NCBI GenBank assembly: GCA_910587875.1
Contig: CAJUOD010000043.1
Span: 1-22,439 of the forward strand
Direction of reading: 5' to 3'
DNA: 22,439 nt
Source: an uncultured Oscillibacter sp.
Lineage (GTDB): Bacteria; Bacillota; Clostridia; Oscillospirales; Oscillospiraceae
A program made the position numbers and the translations under genes. Positions within the stretch are counted from its first letter, which is position 1, and each line of letters starts with the position of its first letter. Below, piece after piece: positions 1 to 7,383 of this stretch. Under the pieces are notes generated by a model. The model saw only the letters and a program-made list of their open reading frames with translations. It was not told the DNA's origin and searched no databases.

Positions 1-407
1 AACAAGATGCGGTCAAAAACTTTTTCCCTCTGCCCAATGAGATTTTTTCTCTGGGTCTGTCGTCTGGTGCGCTGGCTGTCTACTCTTACCTACTCTACTG
101 CGAGGACCGCAAGACCTATCAGTGCTATCCAAGCTGCAGGTCTATCGGCGAAGCCGTCTGCATGAGTGTCAACACAGTGCGGAAGTATGTGACCGAGCTG
201 GAAGAACGAGGGCTGATCGTCACAGAGTCGACATCCATTACTACAAGAGATGGCCGCAAGCGCAACGGCACTCTGCGCTACACCATCCTGCCGATCCAAC
301 ACGCAGTGGACCTCCATAATCAACGACAGCTCCATCTGCTGGAAGAAACCGTGGAACGAATGCGTGTCCGCAAAAAGCCGGAGGACCATGAGCAACACCT
401 CTCGTGA
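1..407 (+). CDS. HTH_36-type helix-turn-helix protein, 5' end outside window
   Basis: The frame is open from base 3 with no start codon needed, so the gene begins before the window. About 134 residues are visible. Residues from ASLSSGALAVYSYLLYC-like sequence through YPSCRSIGEAVCMSVNTVRKYVTELEERGLI match the pattern of the winged HTH_36 family: helix, the 'PS..sIg' recognition turn, then 'TVrkyv.eLeerGLI'. A basic tail and a Glu/Arg-rich C-terminal helix follow. Proteins of this kind sit at the head of conjugative or mobilisable modules in clostridial integrative elements and presumably regulate or initiate element functions (family knowledge, not shown here). A 5'-truncated relative lies at 21738-22028 and is about 72% identical over the last 81 residues. 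The internal ATG at 162 is not the real start, because conserved helices lie upstream of it. Confidence 0.8.
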   Translation, partial: QDAVKNFFPLPNEIFSLGLSSGALAVYSYLLYCEDRKTYQCYPSCRSIGEAVCMSVNTVRKYVTELEERGLIVTESTSITTRDGRKRNGTLRYTILPIQHAVDLHNQRQLHLLEETVERMRVRKKPEDHEQHLS

Positions 408-820
408 CGGCCTGTGAGCTGCCGTGTGCGATTCTTCCGCTGACAGTAAGGTAAACCGACGACATCAAGTGTGAGCCCGTTTACAGGCGGTCGAAAAAGG
501 TGCGGGATAAAAGCCGGGGGTCGCCTTGGCGCCCCCAGCTGGTGAACACCGCCCCGCAGAGCGGGCCGGGGACTTTCGCTAGGTGGCCGGAATCGCAATT
601 TTTTGCTGTGGCAGGTGGTCGTAAGCGAAGAAAACAGCCAGAAAATCGCCACTTCGAGCCATCCTGCAAGGTGGCTGTTATAGGTGGTCTCCAGAATTTT
701 GGCGGGAGTCAGCACGGGGGTCTATTTACGGCCCCTGGGGTCAGGCCGGGGGTCTGTTTTCCCTCCAAGGCCCACTGTTGGGAAGTTTCTCTGTGTTCCG
801 TTCGGGGATATCGATGCAAA
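408..820. other. Gene-free element DNA after the HTH gene
   Basis: No convincing gene is visible. Open frames across this stretch (for example 500-865 on the + strand) lack a ribosome binding site and have Trp/Arg/Pro/Gly-rich, low-plausibility translations. The first bases after the HTH stop resemble those after the second HTH copy (the CTGTGAGC..GTGTGCGATTCTTC type against CTATGAGC..GTGTGCAATTCTTC). Homology between the two copies therefore runs past the stop codon. The two hairpins at 516-565 are in this stretch. Confidence 0.5.
516..565 (+). other. Two consecutive hairpins downstream of the HTH gene
   Basis: Hairpin 1 is at 516-536: GGGGG(t)CGCC / GGCGCCCCC with a very tight tip. Hairpin 2 is at 553-565: CCCGC-aga-GCGGG. 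They lie 109 bases after the HTH stop. A similar pair stands 117 bases after the stop of the second HTH copy (22145-22196). Neither has a T-tract, so they are not ordinary terminators. The function is unknown; a structured RNA or a DNA-processing site of the element are both possible. Confidence 0.45.
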
Positions 821-850
821 AAGGGCCTCCCACGCTGGTGTGAGGCCCTT
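816..850 (-). terminator. Rho-independent terminator for the leftward small-gene pair
   Basis: AAGGGCCTC (821-829) pairs with GAGGCCCTT (842-850), and an inner CAC/GTG pair extends the stem. Read leftward, the stem is followed by TTTTTGCATC, so it terminates minus-strand transcription. That fits the two leftward genes that end at 941. Confidence 0.6.
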
Positions 851-940
851 ACGCCAGTTACTTGATTGAGCAACGATTTCGAATCTCTGCGTCAGTGTGT
901 TCACGGTCCCTCTCTGACACAGGCCAATCTTCTGCTCCCT

Positions 941-1150
941 CTACCAAAGTGCGGTGAGGTCACTCCGAATCTCGGACAGCTCCTCCGTCCATGACCTGCT
1001 CCAGAACCAACGCCGTATGGTCGGAGGTGGCTTCTGAGTGACGTCGTTGCTGTGCAGAAGCGTCAGTTCCCAACAAACCTGAAAGGGGAGAGTCCGTAGC
1101 ACATCCAAGTTCTCAGATAGCACACTCATGATGCTGTCATGGATCTCCAT
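941..1150 (-). CDS. Small hypothetical protein (69 aa)
   Basis: I do not recognise this 69-residue protein. It starts with an amphipathic helix (MEIHDSIMSVLSENLDVL), has a Trp-rich middle (RRWFWSRSW) and ends in TALW. Its ATG overlaps the stop of the preceding leftward gene as TAATG (shared base 1150), which suggests translational coupling. A leftward terminator follows at 850-816. Coupling plus terminator is the main support; composition alone is weak. It lies inside the decayed element end and may be element cargo or a regulatory peptide. Confidence 0.45.
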   Translation of the reverse strand: MEIHDSIMSVLSENLDVLRTLPFQVCWELTLLHSNDVTQKPPPTIRRWFWSRSWTEELSEIRSDLTALW

Positions 1151-1410
1151 TAGACGTTGTCGTCTGTCTCAATTCTGGAGAGAAACTCCTTGGCAAGATC
1201 GAACTGTCCCTCAATGCGGTCTAAGTCTTTTTCCGAAGTGGTCAGCAGGATGTTTCTTTTCGCTGTCCACACCAAATCATACATGACCTGAACAGGGTGG
1301 TTTGGTTCCGTCGAATTTTTCTCCTGCCCGTATCGGAACAGATCCGCCAAGATGGAAGCGCCCTTCTCCAGTAGGACTTCCTGGCGGAGTGAAAACTCAT
1401 ATCTGGTCAT
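1150..1410 (-). CDS. Small hypothetical protein (86 aa), first gene of a leftward pair
   Basis: The start is set at the ATG at 1410 (protein MTRYEFSLRQEVLLEKGAS...) because a perfect GGAGGT (1418-1423) stands 7 bases upstream. A GTG at 1425 in the same frame overlaps that ribosome binding site and is unlikely to be the start. The protein is acidic and mostly helical, with no membrane segment and no motif I recognise. The downstream gene begins within its stop codon (TAATG). This gene and the integrase-side gene at 1647 diverge from a shared 240-base intergenic region. Confidence 0.6.
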   Translation of the reverse strand: MTRYEFSLRQEVLLEKGASILADLFRYGQEKNSTEPNHPVQVMYDLVWTAKRNILLTTSEKDLDRIEGQFDLAKEFLSRIETDDNV

Positions 1411-1512
1411 GCGGCGTACCTCCACGTGAGACTGTCTTGCCTCAATTCCTCTATGCGCATCATACCACTCTTCTTGCGTCCTCGCAATCTGGGTAGTACT
1501 CAGTCTTCCTAT

Positions 1513-1553
1513 AGCTCAAAAGATGCGCCGCTATAAACAAAGAATACGTCCGG
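1513..1553 (+). repeat. 41-bp noncoding repeat, copy 1
   Basis: This 41-base stretch (beginning AGCTCAAAAGATGCGCCGCT) matches 21125-21165 at 35 of 41 positions. The longest identical core is AACAAAGAATACG. Copy 1 lies in the intergenic region before the integrase-side gene, and copy 2 in the element segment at the far end of the window. It is probably a shared element sequence such as a binding site or the end of a decayed gene; its function is unknown. Confidence 0.55.
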
Positions 1554-1646
1554 TCCCAAATCTGAACTTTCTGATAACTCGAAAAAAGCCGCTGGATATT
1601 GAGCAAGGCAAGTGGTAATGTGTGTCGCTGACAGGAGGTGACACGC

Positions 1647-1955
1647 ATGGAGTATGAATACATGAGGGCTCTGCGCCAGAGATTTTTCCTAGAACCAGAT
1701 ATGGCTTTGCAAAGAGAGATTGAAGAAAGCTGGCGGCGTCTCTCAGAGCGAGTGGGTAAGGAAGAGCAAAAAAGAATCCTCGCGCTGATGGATATGCAAG
1801 CGGCTCTGCTGGAGGAAACCTCGCTGGCGAGTTTCGTGGCAGGGTTCCAACTGGCCCTCGGGATTGCCGGAGAGCTAACACCCTATTCTTTCTCCAGGGA
1901 TGAAGAGAACCGGGCAGAGGAAGGGAGGGATCGCTGTGGCGAAGCGGAGGGCTAA
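1647..1955 (+). CDS. Small protein encoded just upstream of the integrase (102 aa)
   Basis: The ATG at 1647 is preceded by AGGAGGTGA (from 1633). An in-frame GTG at 1638 lies inside that ribosome binding site, so it is rejected. The protein is a charged helical polypeptide (MEYEYMRALRQRFFLEPDMA..., then ...LLEETSLASFVAGFQLALGI...). It resembles, from memory, small proteins that commonly precede tyrosine integrases in clostridial elements and lack a known function. Its last 20 bases overlap the GTG start of the integrase, so the two are probably translated together. A role in integration or excision is inference from position only. Confidence 0.7.
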   Translation: MEYEYMRALRQRFFLEPDMALQREIEESWRRLSERVGKEEQKRILALMDMQAALLEETSLASFVAGFQLALGIAGELTPYSFSRDEENRAEEGRDRCGEAEG

Positions 1956-3091
1956 CGGTGAGGGGAATATTCGCAAGCGCAAGGATGGCCGTTGGGAAGG
2001 GCGCTACACCGCTGGCTATGATCCCGAAACCGGAAAGCGCATCACAAAAAATGTCTTGGGCAAGTCCCAGGCAGAGGTCAAGGAAAAGCTTAAGCGAGCG
2101 CAGGAGGACAGCAAGCGAATCGACACATCCAAGAGCCAGGACCTCACGGTAGGACAATGGGCCACACTCTGGTTTGAAAACTATGCGAAGCCCTCCATCC
2201 GAGAAAGCACGGCAGAGCACTACCGAAATTTCGTGGAGAACCATATTGTGCCTGGCATTGGAAAGATCAAGCTCCGAAAACTCACCACACTGGACATCCA
2301 GAAATTCTACAACAGAACCAGGGAGAGTGGTCGTATCCAGCGCTACGAGGGCATGGAGGTTTCAGGACTCAGCAACGAGACCATCCGCAGCCTCCACGCG
2401 ATGCTTCGGCCAATGCCTGGACCAAGCGGTGATGGAGCGGCTGATTCCATACAACCCCGTCGCGAACTGCAAGCTGCCACCGAAGGAGAAAAAGGAAATG
2501 CAGATCATCCCGCCGGAAAAGCTGGGAGACTACCTACGGGCGGCAGAGGAACATGGAGTCCTCCCAATGTTCTACCTGGAATTGACCACCGGCCTCCGGC
2601 GAGGTGAGTTGCTGGCCCTGCTCTGGACAGACCTGAACATCAAAGAGAAATGTCTGACGGTTTCCAAATCCGTAACCAGGGGCAAGGGTGAACTGCGGGT
2701 GACGGAGCCGAAGACGAGAAACTCCATCAGGACGGTCTACATTGACGATGAGGCCGTCCGTCTGCTGGTACAAGATCGCAAAAACCATCCATTCAGCCCA
2801 TATTTATTCCCGTCCCCGGTAACAGGCGGAATGTACGGCCCGGACTGCGTCGGCAGGATACACAAGAAGCTACTAAAGCGGGCGGGCATTGAGGAGCACG
2901 TCCGCTTCCATGATCTGCGAAGGACCTTTGCCACAATGGCCCTGCAAAACGGCGTGGACATCAAGACCGTCTCCGGGATGCTGGGTCACTATTCGGCATA
3001 GTTCACGCTGGACGTCTATACCAACGTGACAAAAGAAATGCAGAAGGACGCCGCAAAGAAAATCGGCGGCTTCATGGCGGAGGTCATGTGA
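1936..3091 (+). pseudogene. int: Tyrosine integrase, broken by a frameshift and a stop codon
   Basis: The reading begins at GTG 1936 (protein MAKRRANGEGNIRKRKDGRW...) after AAGGGAGG. In order: an AP2-like arm-DNA-binding domain (about residues 1-60), a SAM-like core-binding domain (LTVGQWATLWFENYAKPSI...), then the catalytic domain with Arg in TTGLRRGELL, Lys in TEPKTRNSIR, HDLRR and GMLGHYS. Lesion 1 is one extra C at 2410/2411, which shifts the frame right after SLHAMLR; sense resumes in the next frame as QCLDQAVMERLIPYNP. Lesion 2 is a TAG at 2999-3001 right after GHYSA, where the family normally has a glycine. The remaining 29 codons (FTLDVYTNV...) include the nucleophilic Tyr (codon 3017-3019) and end in TGA at 3091. 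The product would lack recombinase activity, so the element is probably immobile unless helped in trans. Confidence 0.9.
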
Positions 3092-3101
3092 GACCTAAGC
3101 G

Positions 3102-3127
3102 CCGGAGGGCAGAAGCCTGCTCTCCGG
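3102..3127 (+). terminator. Hairpin just after the integrase, probable terminator
   Basis: CCGGAG-g-GCAG-aagc-CTGC-t-CTCCGG begins 11 bases after the integrase stop and is followed by TACTCTTT. The stem is strong but the T-tract is poor. Confidence 0.4.
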
Positions 3128-3230
3128 TACTCTTTCGCCCTATCTAGACCTTTCCGGACATTTCTCCGTGTGGGTCAAAGCGTGGGCCTAACGATTTTCT
3201 AACGCTATAAATACCCTCAAGAAATTACGA

Positions 3231-3264
3231 AAACCCGCCGAAATCATCAAATTTCGGCGGGTTT
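3231..3264. terminator. Strong bidirectional terminator at the element/operon junction
   Basis: AAACCCGCCGAAAT (3231-3244) and ATTTCGGCGGGTTT (3251-3264) form a perfect 14-bp stem with a 6-base loop and A/T tails on both sides. It can stop rightward integrase transcription and leftward readthrough from the dha-like operon. It is the last recognisable feature before the VOC gene. The stretch 3265-3403 holds only imperfect inverted repeats (GCCGTTG/CAACGGC at 3299-3317; ATTTTGGA/TCCAAAAT at 3356-3385) and no gene. Confidence 0.75.
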
Positions 3265-3403
3265 GTGCCTATTCTTGACAAAAAAGATGCAGACTCGTAG
3301 CCGTTGCGCCACAACGGCTTACGAAAATTTCGCGGCGCACGGAAACAGCGAAAACATTTTGGAGTGTCCAGAAAAAGTCCAAAATACCCCCGCCAATTCA
3401 ACG

Positions 3404-3727
3404 CTACGCCTCCTGATAGAGCTCCAGGATCGCCCCGTCCTTCCAGACGAAGGCCAGCCGGTCTCCCTTCTCGTTAGCTTCCATAGGGCCGCAGATCACG
3501 CTGTCGGCGTCGGCTATATATTTCTCCAGGTCGTCCACCTTGTAGGCAACATGGGGATGGCGGTGGATGTCCTCCGGGAAGGGGGTGCCCTCCTCGAATT
3601 TCAAGTATTCGATCTTGTAGTCGTAGTCGTCCACATTGCTGACCCAGAATTTCGCCCCTTCGTTGTAGGTCATGTTGGGCTTCCGGTTGGTGACGGGGAT
3701 TCCGATGTGCATGTATTCGGCAGACAT
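3404..3727 (-). CDS. VOC (glyoxalase/bleomycin-resistance fold) family protein
   Basis: This 107-residue protein begins MSAEYMHIGIPVTNRKPNM and has the beta-alpha-beta-beta-beta pattern of vicinal-oxygen-chelate proteins, including HIGIPV near the start, HPHVAYKVDDLEKYI in the middle and LAFVWKDGAILELYQ at the end. Candidate metal ligands are the first His, the middle HPHVAY His and the last Glu (ILELYQ). GGAGGAGACGCC stands just before the ATG. It is the last gene of the leftward operon, 11 bases after the thiolase-like gene, so it probably acts on the same carbonyl or phospho-sugar intermediates, as an isomerase, epimerase or lyase. The exact reaction cannot be read from sequence. Confidence 0.8.
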   Translation of the reverse strand: MSAEYMHIGIPVTNRKPNMTYNEGAKFWVSNVDDYDYKIEYLKFEEGTPFPEDIHRHPHVAYKVDDLEKYIADADSVICGPMEANEKGDRLAFVWKDGAILELYQEA

Positions 3728-3738
3728 GGCGTCTCCTC

Positions 3739-4623
3739 CTATTTTTGATGTTTGACTTCCTGATAGACCTCGTAGGCTTGAGCAGGGGTATAGCCCTCGT
3801 GGACCACCTTGCCGATGGCCTGGGCCATACCGGCGGGGCAGTCGGACTGGAAGATGTTCCGGCCCATGTCCACGCCGTGGGCCCCCTCCTGAATGGCCTT
3901 ATATGCCATCTCCAGGGCTTCCAGCTCGGGTAGCTTTTTGCCCCCGGCGATGACGATGGGCACGGGGCAGGCGGCGGCCACCCGCTCAAAGCCCTCGCAG
4001 TAGTAGCTCTTGACGATGTTGGCCCCATTCTCCGCCAGTACCCGGGTGGCCAGCAGGAAAAACTTCTCCGTCCGCTCCATCTCCTTGCCCACGGCCACCA
4101 CGCCCAAAGTGGGCACGCCGTACCGGGCCCCGGTGTCGGCGGTCCGGCACAGGAGCTCCAGGGAACGGCTCTCCCCGGGGGAACCGATGAAGCTCTGCAC
4201 CGCTACGCAGTCCGCGTTCATCCGCAGGGCGTTTTCCATGTCGCTGGCGAAGCCCCCGCCGTTGGACATGTCGTCATAGAGGACGGTGGAGTCGTAGGTC
4301 ACCCGGAGGCAGCGCCCCACTTGGGCGGCGGGGGAGATGCAGGAGCGGAATACGCCCCGAGTGCCCATCAGCACGTTGACATAGGGAATCAGGGGCGGGA
4401 TGACCAGGTCGATCCGCTCCAGCCCGGCGGTGGGGCCCATGATGTAGCCGTGGTCAAAGGCCAGCATGACGGTGTTCCCGGACCTGGGATCGAACATCCG
4501 GGCCAGCCGGGCCTTCATGCCCCAGTCACAGTGAGAGGCTCCCTTGACATAGAAGCCCTCCTGGGCAACAGGGATGTCCAGGTGATAGTCGTGGGCCGCC
4601 TTGTTTCCGATATTGTCCGCCAT
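3739..4623 (-). CDS. lsrF: LsrF-like class I aldolase/thiolase (DeoC/FbaB fold)
   Basis: This 294-residue protein matches LsrF-type TIM-barrel enzymes in length and motifs: MFDPRSGNTVMLAFDHGYIMGP near the N-terminus, the Schiff-base lysine K205 in ANIVKSYY, then VPIVIAGGKK and GVDMGRNIFQ (phosphate binding). E. coli LsrF converts phosphorylated autoinducer-2-derived P-HPD plus CoA to DHAP and acetyl-CoA. Close relatives in Firmicutes are also simple aldolases of the FbaB type. No lsrK, lsrB or lsr transporter is visible here, and the neighbours are dihydroxyacetone-kinase subunits. An aldolase or thiolase releasing or using DHAP-like products is therefore a safer reading than autoinducer catabolism. 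It starts 3 bases after the dhaK stop (tight operon). Confidence 0.8.
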   Translation of the reverse strand: MADNIGNKAAHDYHLDIPVAQEGFYVKGASHCDWGMKARLARMFDPRSGNTVMLAFDHGYIMGPTAGLERIDLVIPPLIPYVNVLMGTRGVFRSCISPAAQVGRCLRVTYDSTVLYDDMSNGGGFASDMENALRMNADCVAVQSFIGSPGESRSLELLCRTADTGARYGVPTLGVVAVGKEMERTEKFFLLATRVLAENGANIVKSYYCEGFERVAAACPVPIVIAGGKKLPELEALEMAYKAIQEGAHGVDMGRNIFQSDCPAGMAQAIGKVVHEGYTPAQAYEVYQEVKHQK

Positions 4624-4626
4624 GCC

Positions 4627-5625
4627 TTACTCCTTGCTGTAGGCGGGGGTGTGGCAGGGGGTGTTCCACAGGCGGAGGAACTCGTCGTCCCACTTAGCGA
4701 TGTTCATCTGGAAGCCCGCGGCTTCCTGGACGGTGAGAATCTCGCCCACCATGCTGGCCACGACCTCCACGTCCATGGCCTTCAGGAATTCCACGGTGTC
4801 CTTGAAGAGGACCAGCAGCTCCATCATGGTGGTGGCGCCGCAGCCATTGATCATGACGAAGGCCCGGTCTCCCGCTTTCAGCTCCAGGTTCTTGCACAGG
4901 GCCTGGGCCACGGTGGCCACGGTTTCCTTGGCGCTCATCATGGGCACCCGGACGCCGCCGCCCTCGCCGTGCTGGCCCGCGCCGATCTCCATCAGGTCCG
5001 TTTCTCCCAGATCGCCGAAGGACATGCCGTTCTGGGGATGGGTGGCGTCGGTGGATTTCACGGTGACGGAGGCCATGCTGTCCGCGTAGCGCTGGGCGAT
5101 GTCCGCCACCTCGTCCAAAGTTTTGCCCTCCCGGGCCGCGGCGGCGGCGATGTGGTACAGGGCCACGGCGCCCGCCAGGCCCCGCTTGTTGTCCTCGCCG
5201 TTGGGATCGTACTGGATTTCCTCCCCGGTGACCACCTGGCGGACGTTTAGCCCGGCTTTCTTGGCCAGCTTCATGGCCTGCTTGCCCGCCAGCTGGTCCC
5301 CGGCGTAGTTCAGGGTCAGCAGCAGCACGCCGTGGCCCTTGTCCGCCAGCTTCATAGCGTCAAAGACCAGCTGCCCGTTGGGGGCGGCGAAGATGTCGCC
5401 CACGGCCTGCACGTCCAGCATGCCCTTGCCCACGAAGCCGGCCTGGGCGGGCTCGTGGCCGGAGCCGCCGTAGGTGACGATGGTCACCCGGTCGGCCTTC
5501 TCCAGGTCCTTGCTGATGACCAAGTGCCCGTCCACGTCCACGATATCGGGATAGGCCAGGCCCAGACCTACAAGCTCCTCGTCGGTGATGGTCTCTGGGG
5601 CGTTGATAAACTTTTTCATTTTCAT
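4627..5625 (-). CDS. dhaK: Dihydroxyacetone kinase, DhaK subunit
   Basis: This 332-residue protein has the DhaK hallmarks: TYGGSGHEP (H57), NYAGD (D110), and GAGQHGEGG with H219. These align by position with E. coli DhaK H56, D109 and H218, the last being the residue that covalently holds dihydroxyacetone. DhaK binds the C3/C4 ketose and works with DhaL to phosphorylate it. The start ATG at 5625 has GGAGGT a few bases upstream. No dhaM (PTS phosphoryl carrier) is in the window, so the phosphate donor (ATP or PEP via a distant DhaM) is open. DhaK-like proteins also act on erythrulose and similar sugars, so the natural substrate may be a four-carbon ketose. Confidence 0.9.
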   Translation of the reverse strand: MKMKKFINAPETITDEELVGLGLAYPDIVDVDGHLVISKDLEKADRVTIVTYGGSGHEPAQAGFVGKGMLDVQAVGDIFAAPNGQLVFDAMKLADKGHGVLLLTLNYAGDQLAGKQAMKLAKKAGLNVRQVVTGEEIQYDPNGEDNKRGLAGAVALYHIAAAAAREGKTLDEVADIAQRYADSMASVTVKSTDATHPQNGMSFGDLGETDLMEIGAGQHGEGGGVRVPMMSAKETVATVAQALCKNLELKAGDRAFVMINGCGATTMMELLVLFKDTVEFLKAMDVEVVASMVGEILTVQEAAGFQMNIAKWDDEFLRLWNTPCHTPAYSKE

Positions 5626-5652
5626 ATGCGTACCTCCTCAAATTTGACGGTT

Positions 5653-6261
5653 TTAAACGTTGGCCAGACCCTGGAAAAAGTAAGCCATGGACATGGCCCC
5701 GGCGTCCGGAGTGCCGAGGGTCTTCTCCCCGTAGCTTTTGGCCCGGCCGAACTTGGATACGAACTGCTTTGTGGCCTCGGCCCCCTCCATGGCGGCCCGG
5801 GCGGCGGCGGCAAAGAGTTCGCCTTCGTCCTCTCCCTCGTAAGCCGCGACAGCCTCGCTGGCGGGGATCAGGGCGTCCATCATGGTTTTGTCCCCCACCT
5901 TGGCCCCGGACATTTCGCTGAGCTCCTCCAGTCCCTTGGCGAAAACGGCCTGGATACCTGGGATGCCGATGTCCTCCCCCTCCGGGGCGGCCTCCTGCAT
6001 CCCGTCCAGCCAGGTGTTCCAGAGGGGCACGGCGCTGCCGCCGTTGAGGGTCATGACGGCCATGGCCGCGTCGTCCAGCAGCGCCTGGATTCCGCCCTCC
6101 GACCGCTCCACCGCCAGGGAAACGGCCCCGGCGATCTTGGCCATGGTCAATCCGTGGTCCGCGTCGCCGAAGCGGGAGTCAATCTCCGTCAGCTCCTGTT
6201 CCGCCGCCGCCACGGACGCGCAGGCGTTTTTCAGCCGCGCGGCAAATTCATCCTTTGTCAT
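5653..6261 (-). CDS. dhaL: Dihydroxyacetone kinase, DhaL (nucleotide-binding) subunit
   Basis: This 202-residue all-helical protein carries the Mg-nucleotide motif IDSRFGDADHG (D28, D33, D35), and later NGGSAVPLW, GIPGI, KVGDKTMMDAL and LGTPDAGAMSM, all typical of DhaL. It is the first gene of the leftward operon, 27 bases before dhaK, so the order is dhaL-dhaK-lsrF-like-VOC. A ribosome binding site AAAGGAGCG precedes the ATG. Promoter and operator are at 6292-6320. DhaL carries the ADP/ATP cofactor and transfers phosphate to the substrate held by DhaK. Confidence 0.9.
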   Translation of the reverse strand: MTKDEFAARLKNACASVAAAEQELTEIDSRFGDADHGLTMAKIAGAVSLAVERSEGGIQALLDDAAMAVMTLNGGSAVPLWNTWLDGMQEAAPEGEDIGIPGIQAVFAKGLEELSEMSGAKVGDKTMMDALIPASEAVAAYEGEDEGELFAAAARAAMEGAEATKQFVSKFGRAKSYGEKTLGTPDAGAMSMAYFFQGLANV

Positions 6262-6291
6262 GTGACCGCTCCTTTGTTACATTTGTTAATT

Positions 6292-6320
6292 ATGATAACA
6301 CATTGTGTTACATAAGTCAA
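6292..6320 (-). promoter_or_regulatory. Promoter of the dhaLK operon with a palindromic operator in its spacer
   Basis: Read leftward: -35 TTGACT (6315-6320), 17-base spacer, -10 TATCAT (6292-6297). A perfect palindrome, taacacattgtgtta (6296-6310, single central base), spans the spacer and touches the -10. Further TGTTA/GTTACAT half-sites flank it (6275-6287 and 6306-6312). The SorC-family regulator encoded next door is the obvious candidate to bind here; this is inference. Confidence 0.7.
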
Positions 6321-6382
6321 TGCTTCAACCCATTTCCCCTGTAATTCACAGAGAAGGCCATGGAAAACTATGGAAAGTAGAC

Positions 6383-6420
6383 AAAAAGGCCTCCCAGGCA
6401 CGTCCTGTGCCTGGGAGGCC
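6383..6420 (-). terminator. Terminator of the SorC regulator gene
   Basis: GGCCTCCCAGGCAC and GTGCCTGGGAGGCC form a perfect 14-bp stem with a 5-base loop (6388-6420), followed leftward by TTTTTGTC. It separates the regulator gene from the dhaL operon promoter. Confidence 0.9.
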
Positions 6421-6426
6421 GCGCGG

Positions 6427-7368
6427 TCAGACCTGGTCCAGCAGGCCCTTCATCAGGTCCAGCCGGGCCACGATGTGGGTGAAGAACCCGGAGCGGAGGG
6501 CCCCGCCCAGGGCTTTGGCGCTGGTATTGGCGGAGCAGACGCCGATGATGTTGGGGCAGCGCCGCAGCGTACTGATGGGGATCTGGATGGCGAAGTCCTG
6601 GTCGGATTGGATCACGGTGCCCTCCTCGTTGAAGTAGTAGACCAGCATCCGCCCGCAGGCCCGCTGCCGCTGGAGCAGGCTGCCGTAGCGGACCAGGGAG
6701 GCGAAGTCTGGGCTGGAGGGATAGTCTCCGATGTTCACCAGGGCGGTGTCCAAGGTTTCCCACTGCTGGCAGATCTGACGGTAGACCTCGGTGGAGCACA
6801 GCAGCTTCTTTTCCTCCAGGCTCTCCGGCAGGGCGGGGAGGTAGAGAAAATGGGGAACCGCCCCCAGCTGCTGGGCCATGAGCCGGACGTTTTCGTTGGA
6901 CTGGTAATTGCGGGCGGGAATGCTGGCGTTGCCCACCAGGGGGCAGATGTCGGTGACGGTGCTGTCGGGCCGGGGGTTCTCCTCTAGCCAGCTCACCAGC
7001 TGCCCGATCAGATAGCCCCAGCCCACGCCCAGGCGGCGGGACCCTAGCCGGTCCAGCAGCTCCACGGCTCCCTGAGAGAGGGCCCGGTTTGTGGCGTCGT
7101 TGTCCGTCCCGTCCTCCACCAGAACGCCGTCCCGGATACCGTGGGACAGCCGCAGCCGGTCCAGCAGCCGGGACGCCCGAGCCCCCGGCTCGTGGATGGT
7201 GATCTCCACAATGCCCAGCTCCCGGGCCTCGGACAGCATCCGGCTGACCAGGGGGCGGGAGACGCCCAGCTCCTGGGCGATGTCACTCTGCTTCCGATCC
7301 TCCAGGTAATAGCGCCGGGCCACATAGGCCAGCCGTTTCTGTTTTTCCAAATTGATCTCCACAGGCAT
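6427..7368 (-). CDS. SorC/DeoR-type sugar-binding transcriptional regulator
   Basis: This 313-residue protein has an N-terminal HTH (RKQSDIAQELGVSRPLVSRM, about residues 24-43) and a C-terminal SorC effector-binding domain. That domain includes RLGVGWGYLIGQ, TDICPLVGNAS, ALVNIGDYP and IIGVCSANTSAKALGGALRSGF. The family responds to phosphorylated sugars or, in LsrR, to phospho-autoinducer-2. It lies directly upstream of the dhaL operon, has its own promoter (7406-7434) and terminator (6383-6420), and probably controls both itself and that operon. The ligand is probably the phosphorylated product or a precursor of the pathway (inference). Confidence 0.88.
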   Translation of the reverse strand: MPVEINLEKQKRLAYVARRYYLEDRKQSDIAQELGVSRPLVSRMLSEARELGIVEITIHEPGARASRLLDRLRLSHGIRDGVLVEDGTDNDATNRALSQGAVELLDRLGSRRLGVGWGYLIGQLVSWLEENPRPDSTVTDICPLVGNASIPARNYQSNENVRLMAQQLGAVPHFLYLPALPESLEEKKLLCSTEVYRQICQQWETLDTALVNIGDYPSSPDFASLVRYGSLLQRQRACGRMLVYYFNEEGTVIQSDQDFAIQIPISTLRRCPNIIGVCSANTSAKALGGALRSGFFTHIVARLDLMKGLLDQV

Positions 7369-7383
7369 GCCCCTTTACCCCTA

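Noticed and set aside
500..865. 121-residue open frame on the + strand
   Set aside because: No ribosome binding site, implausible composition, and it runs through the hairpin pair and the terminator stem.
1531..2244. 237-residue open frame on the - strand
   Set aside because: Antisense to the integrase-side gene and integrase start, whose domains are clear.
3299..3317. GCCGTTG/CAACGGC hairpin as a second tRNA fragment or att core after the integrase
   Set aside because: It looks D-arm-like but no T-arm, acceptor or CCA context could be found; left only as an inverted repeat.
4321..5250. 309-residue open frame on the + strand
   Set aside because: Antisense to the lsrF-like and dhaK genes; His/Gly/Val-rich translation typical of the opposite strand of GC-rich genes, with no ribosome binding site.
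5332..6315. 327-residue open frame on the + strand
   Set aside because: Antisense to dhaK and dhaL, both of which have full catalytic motifs; low-complexity translation.
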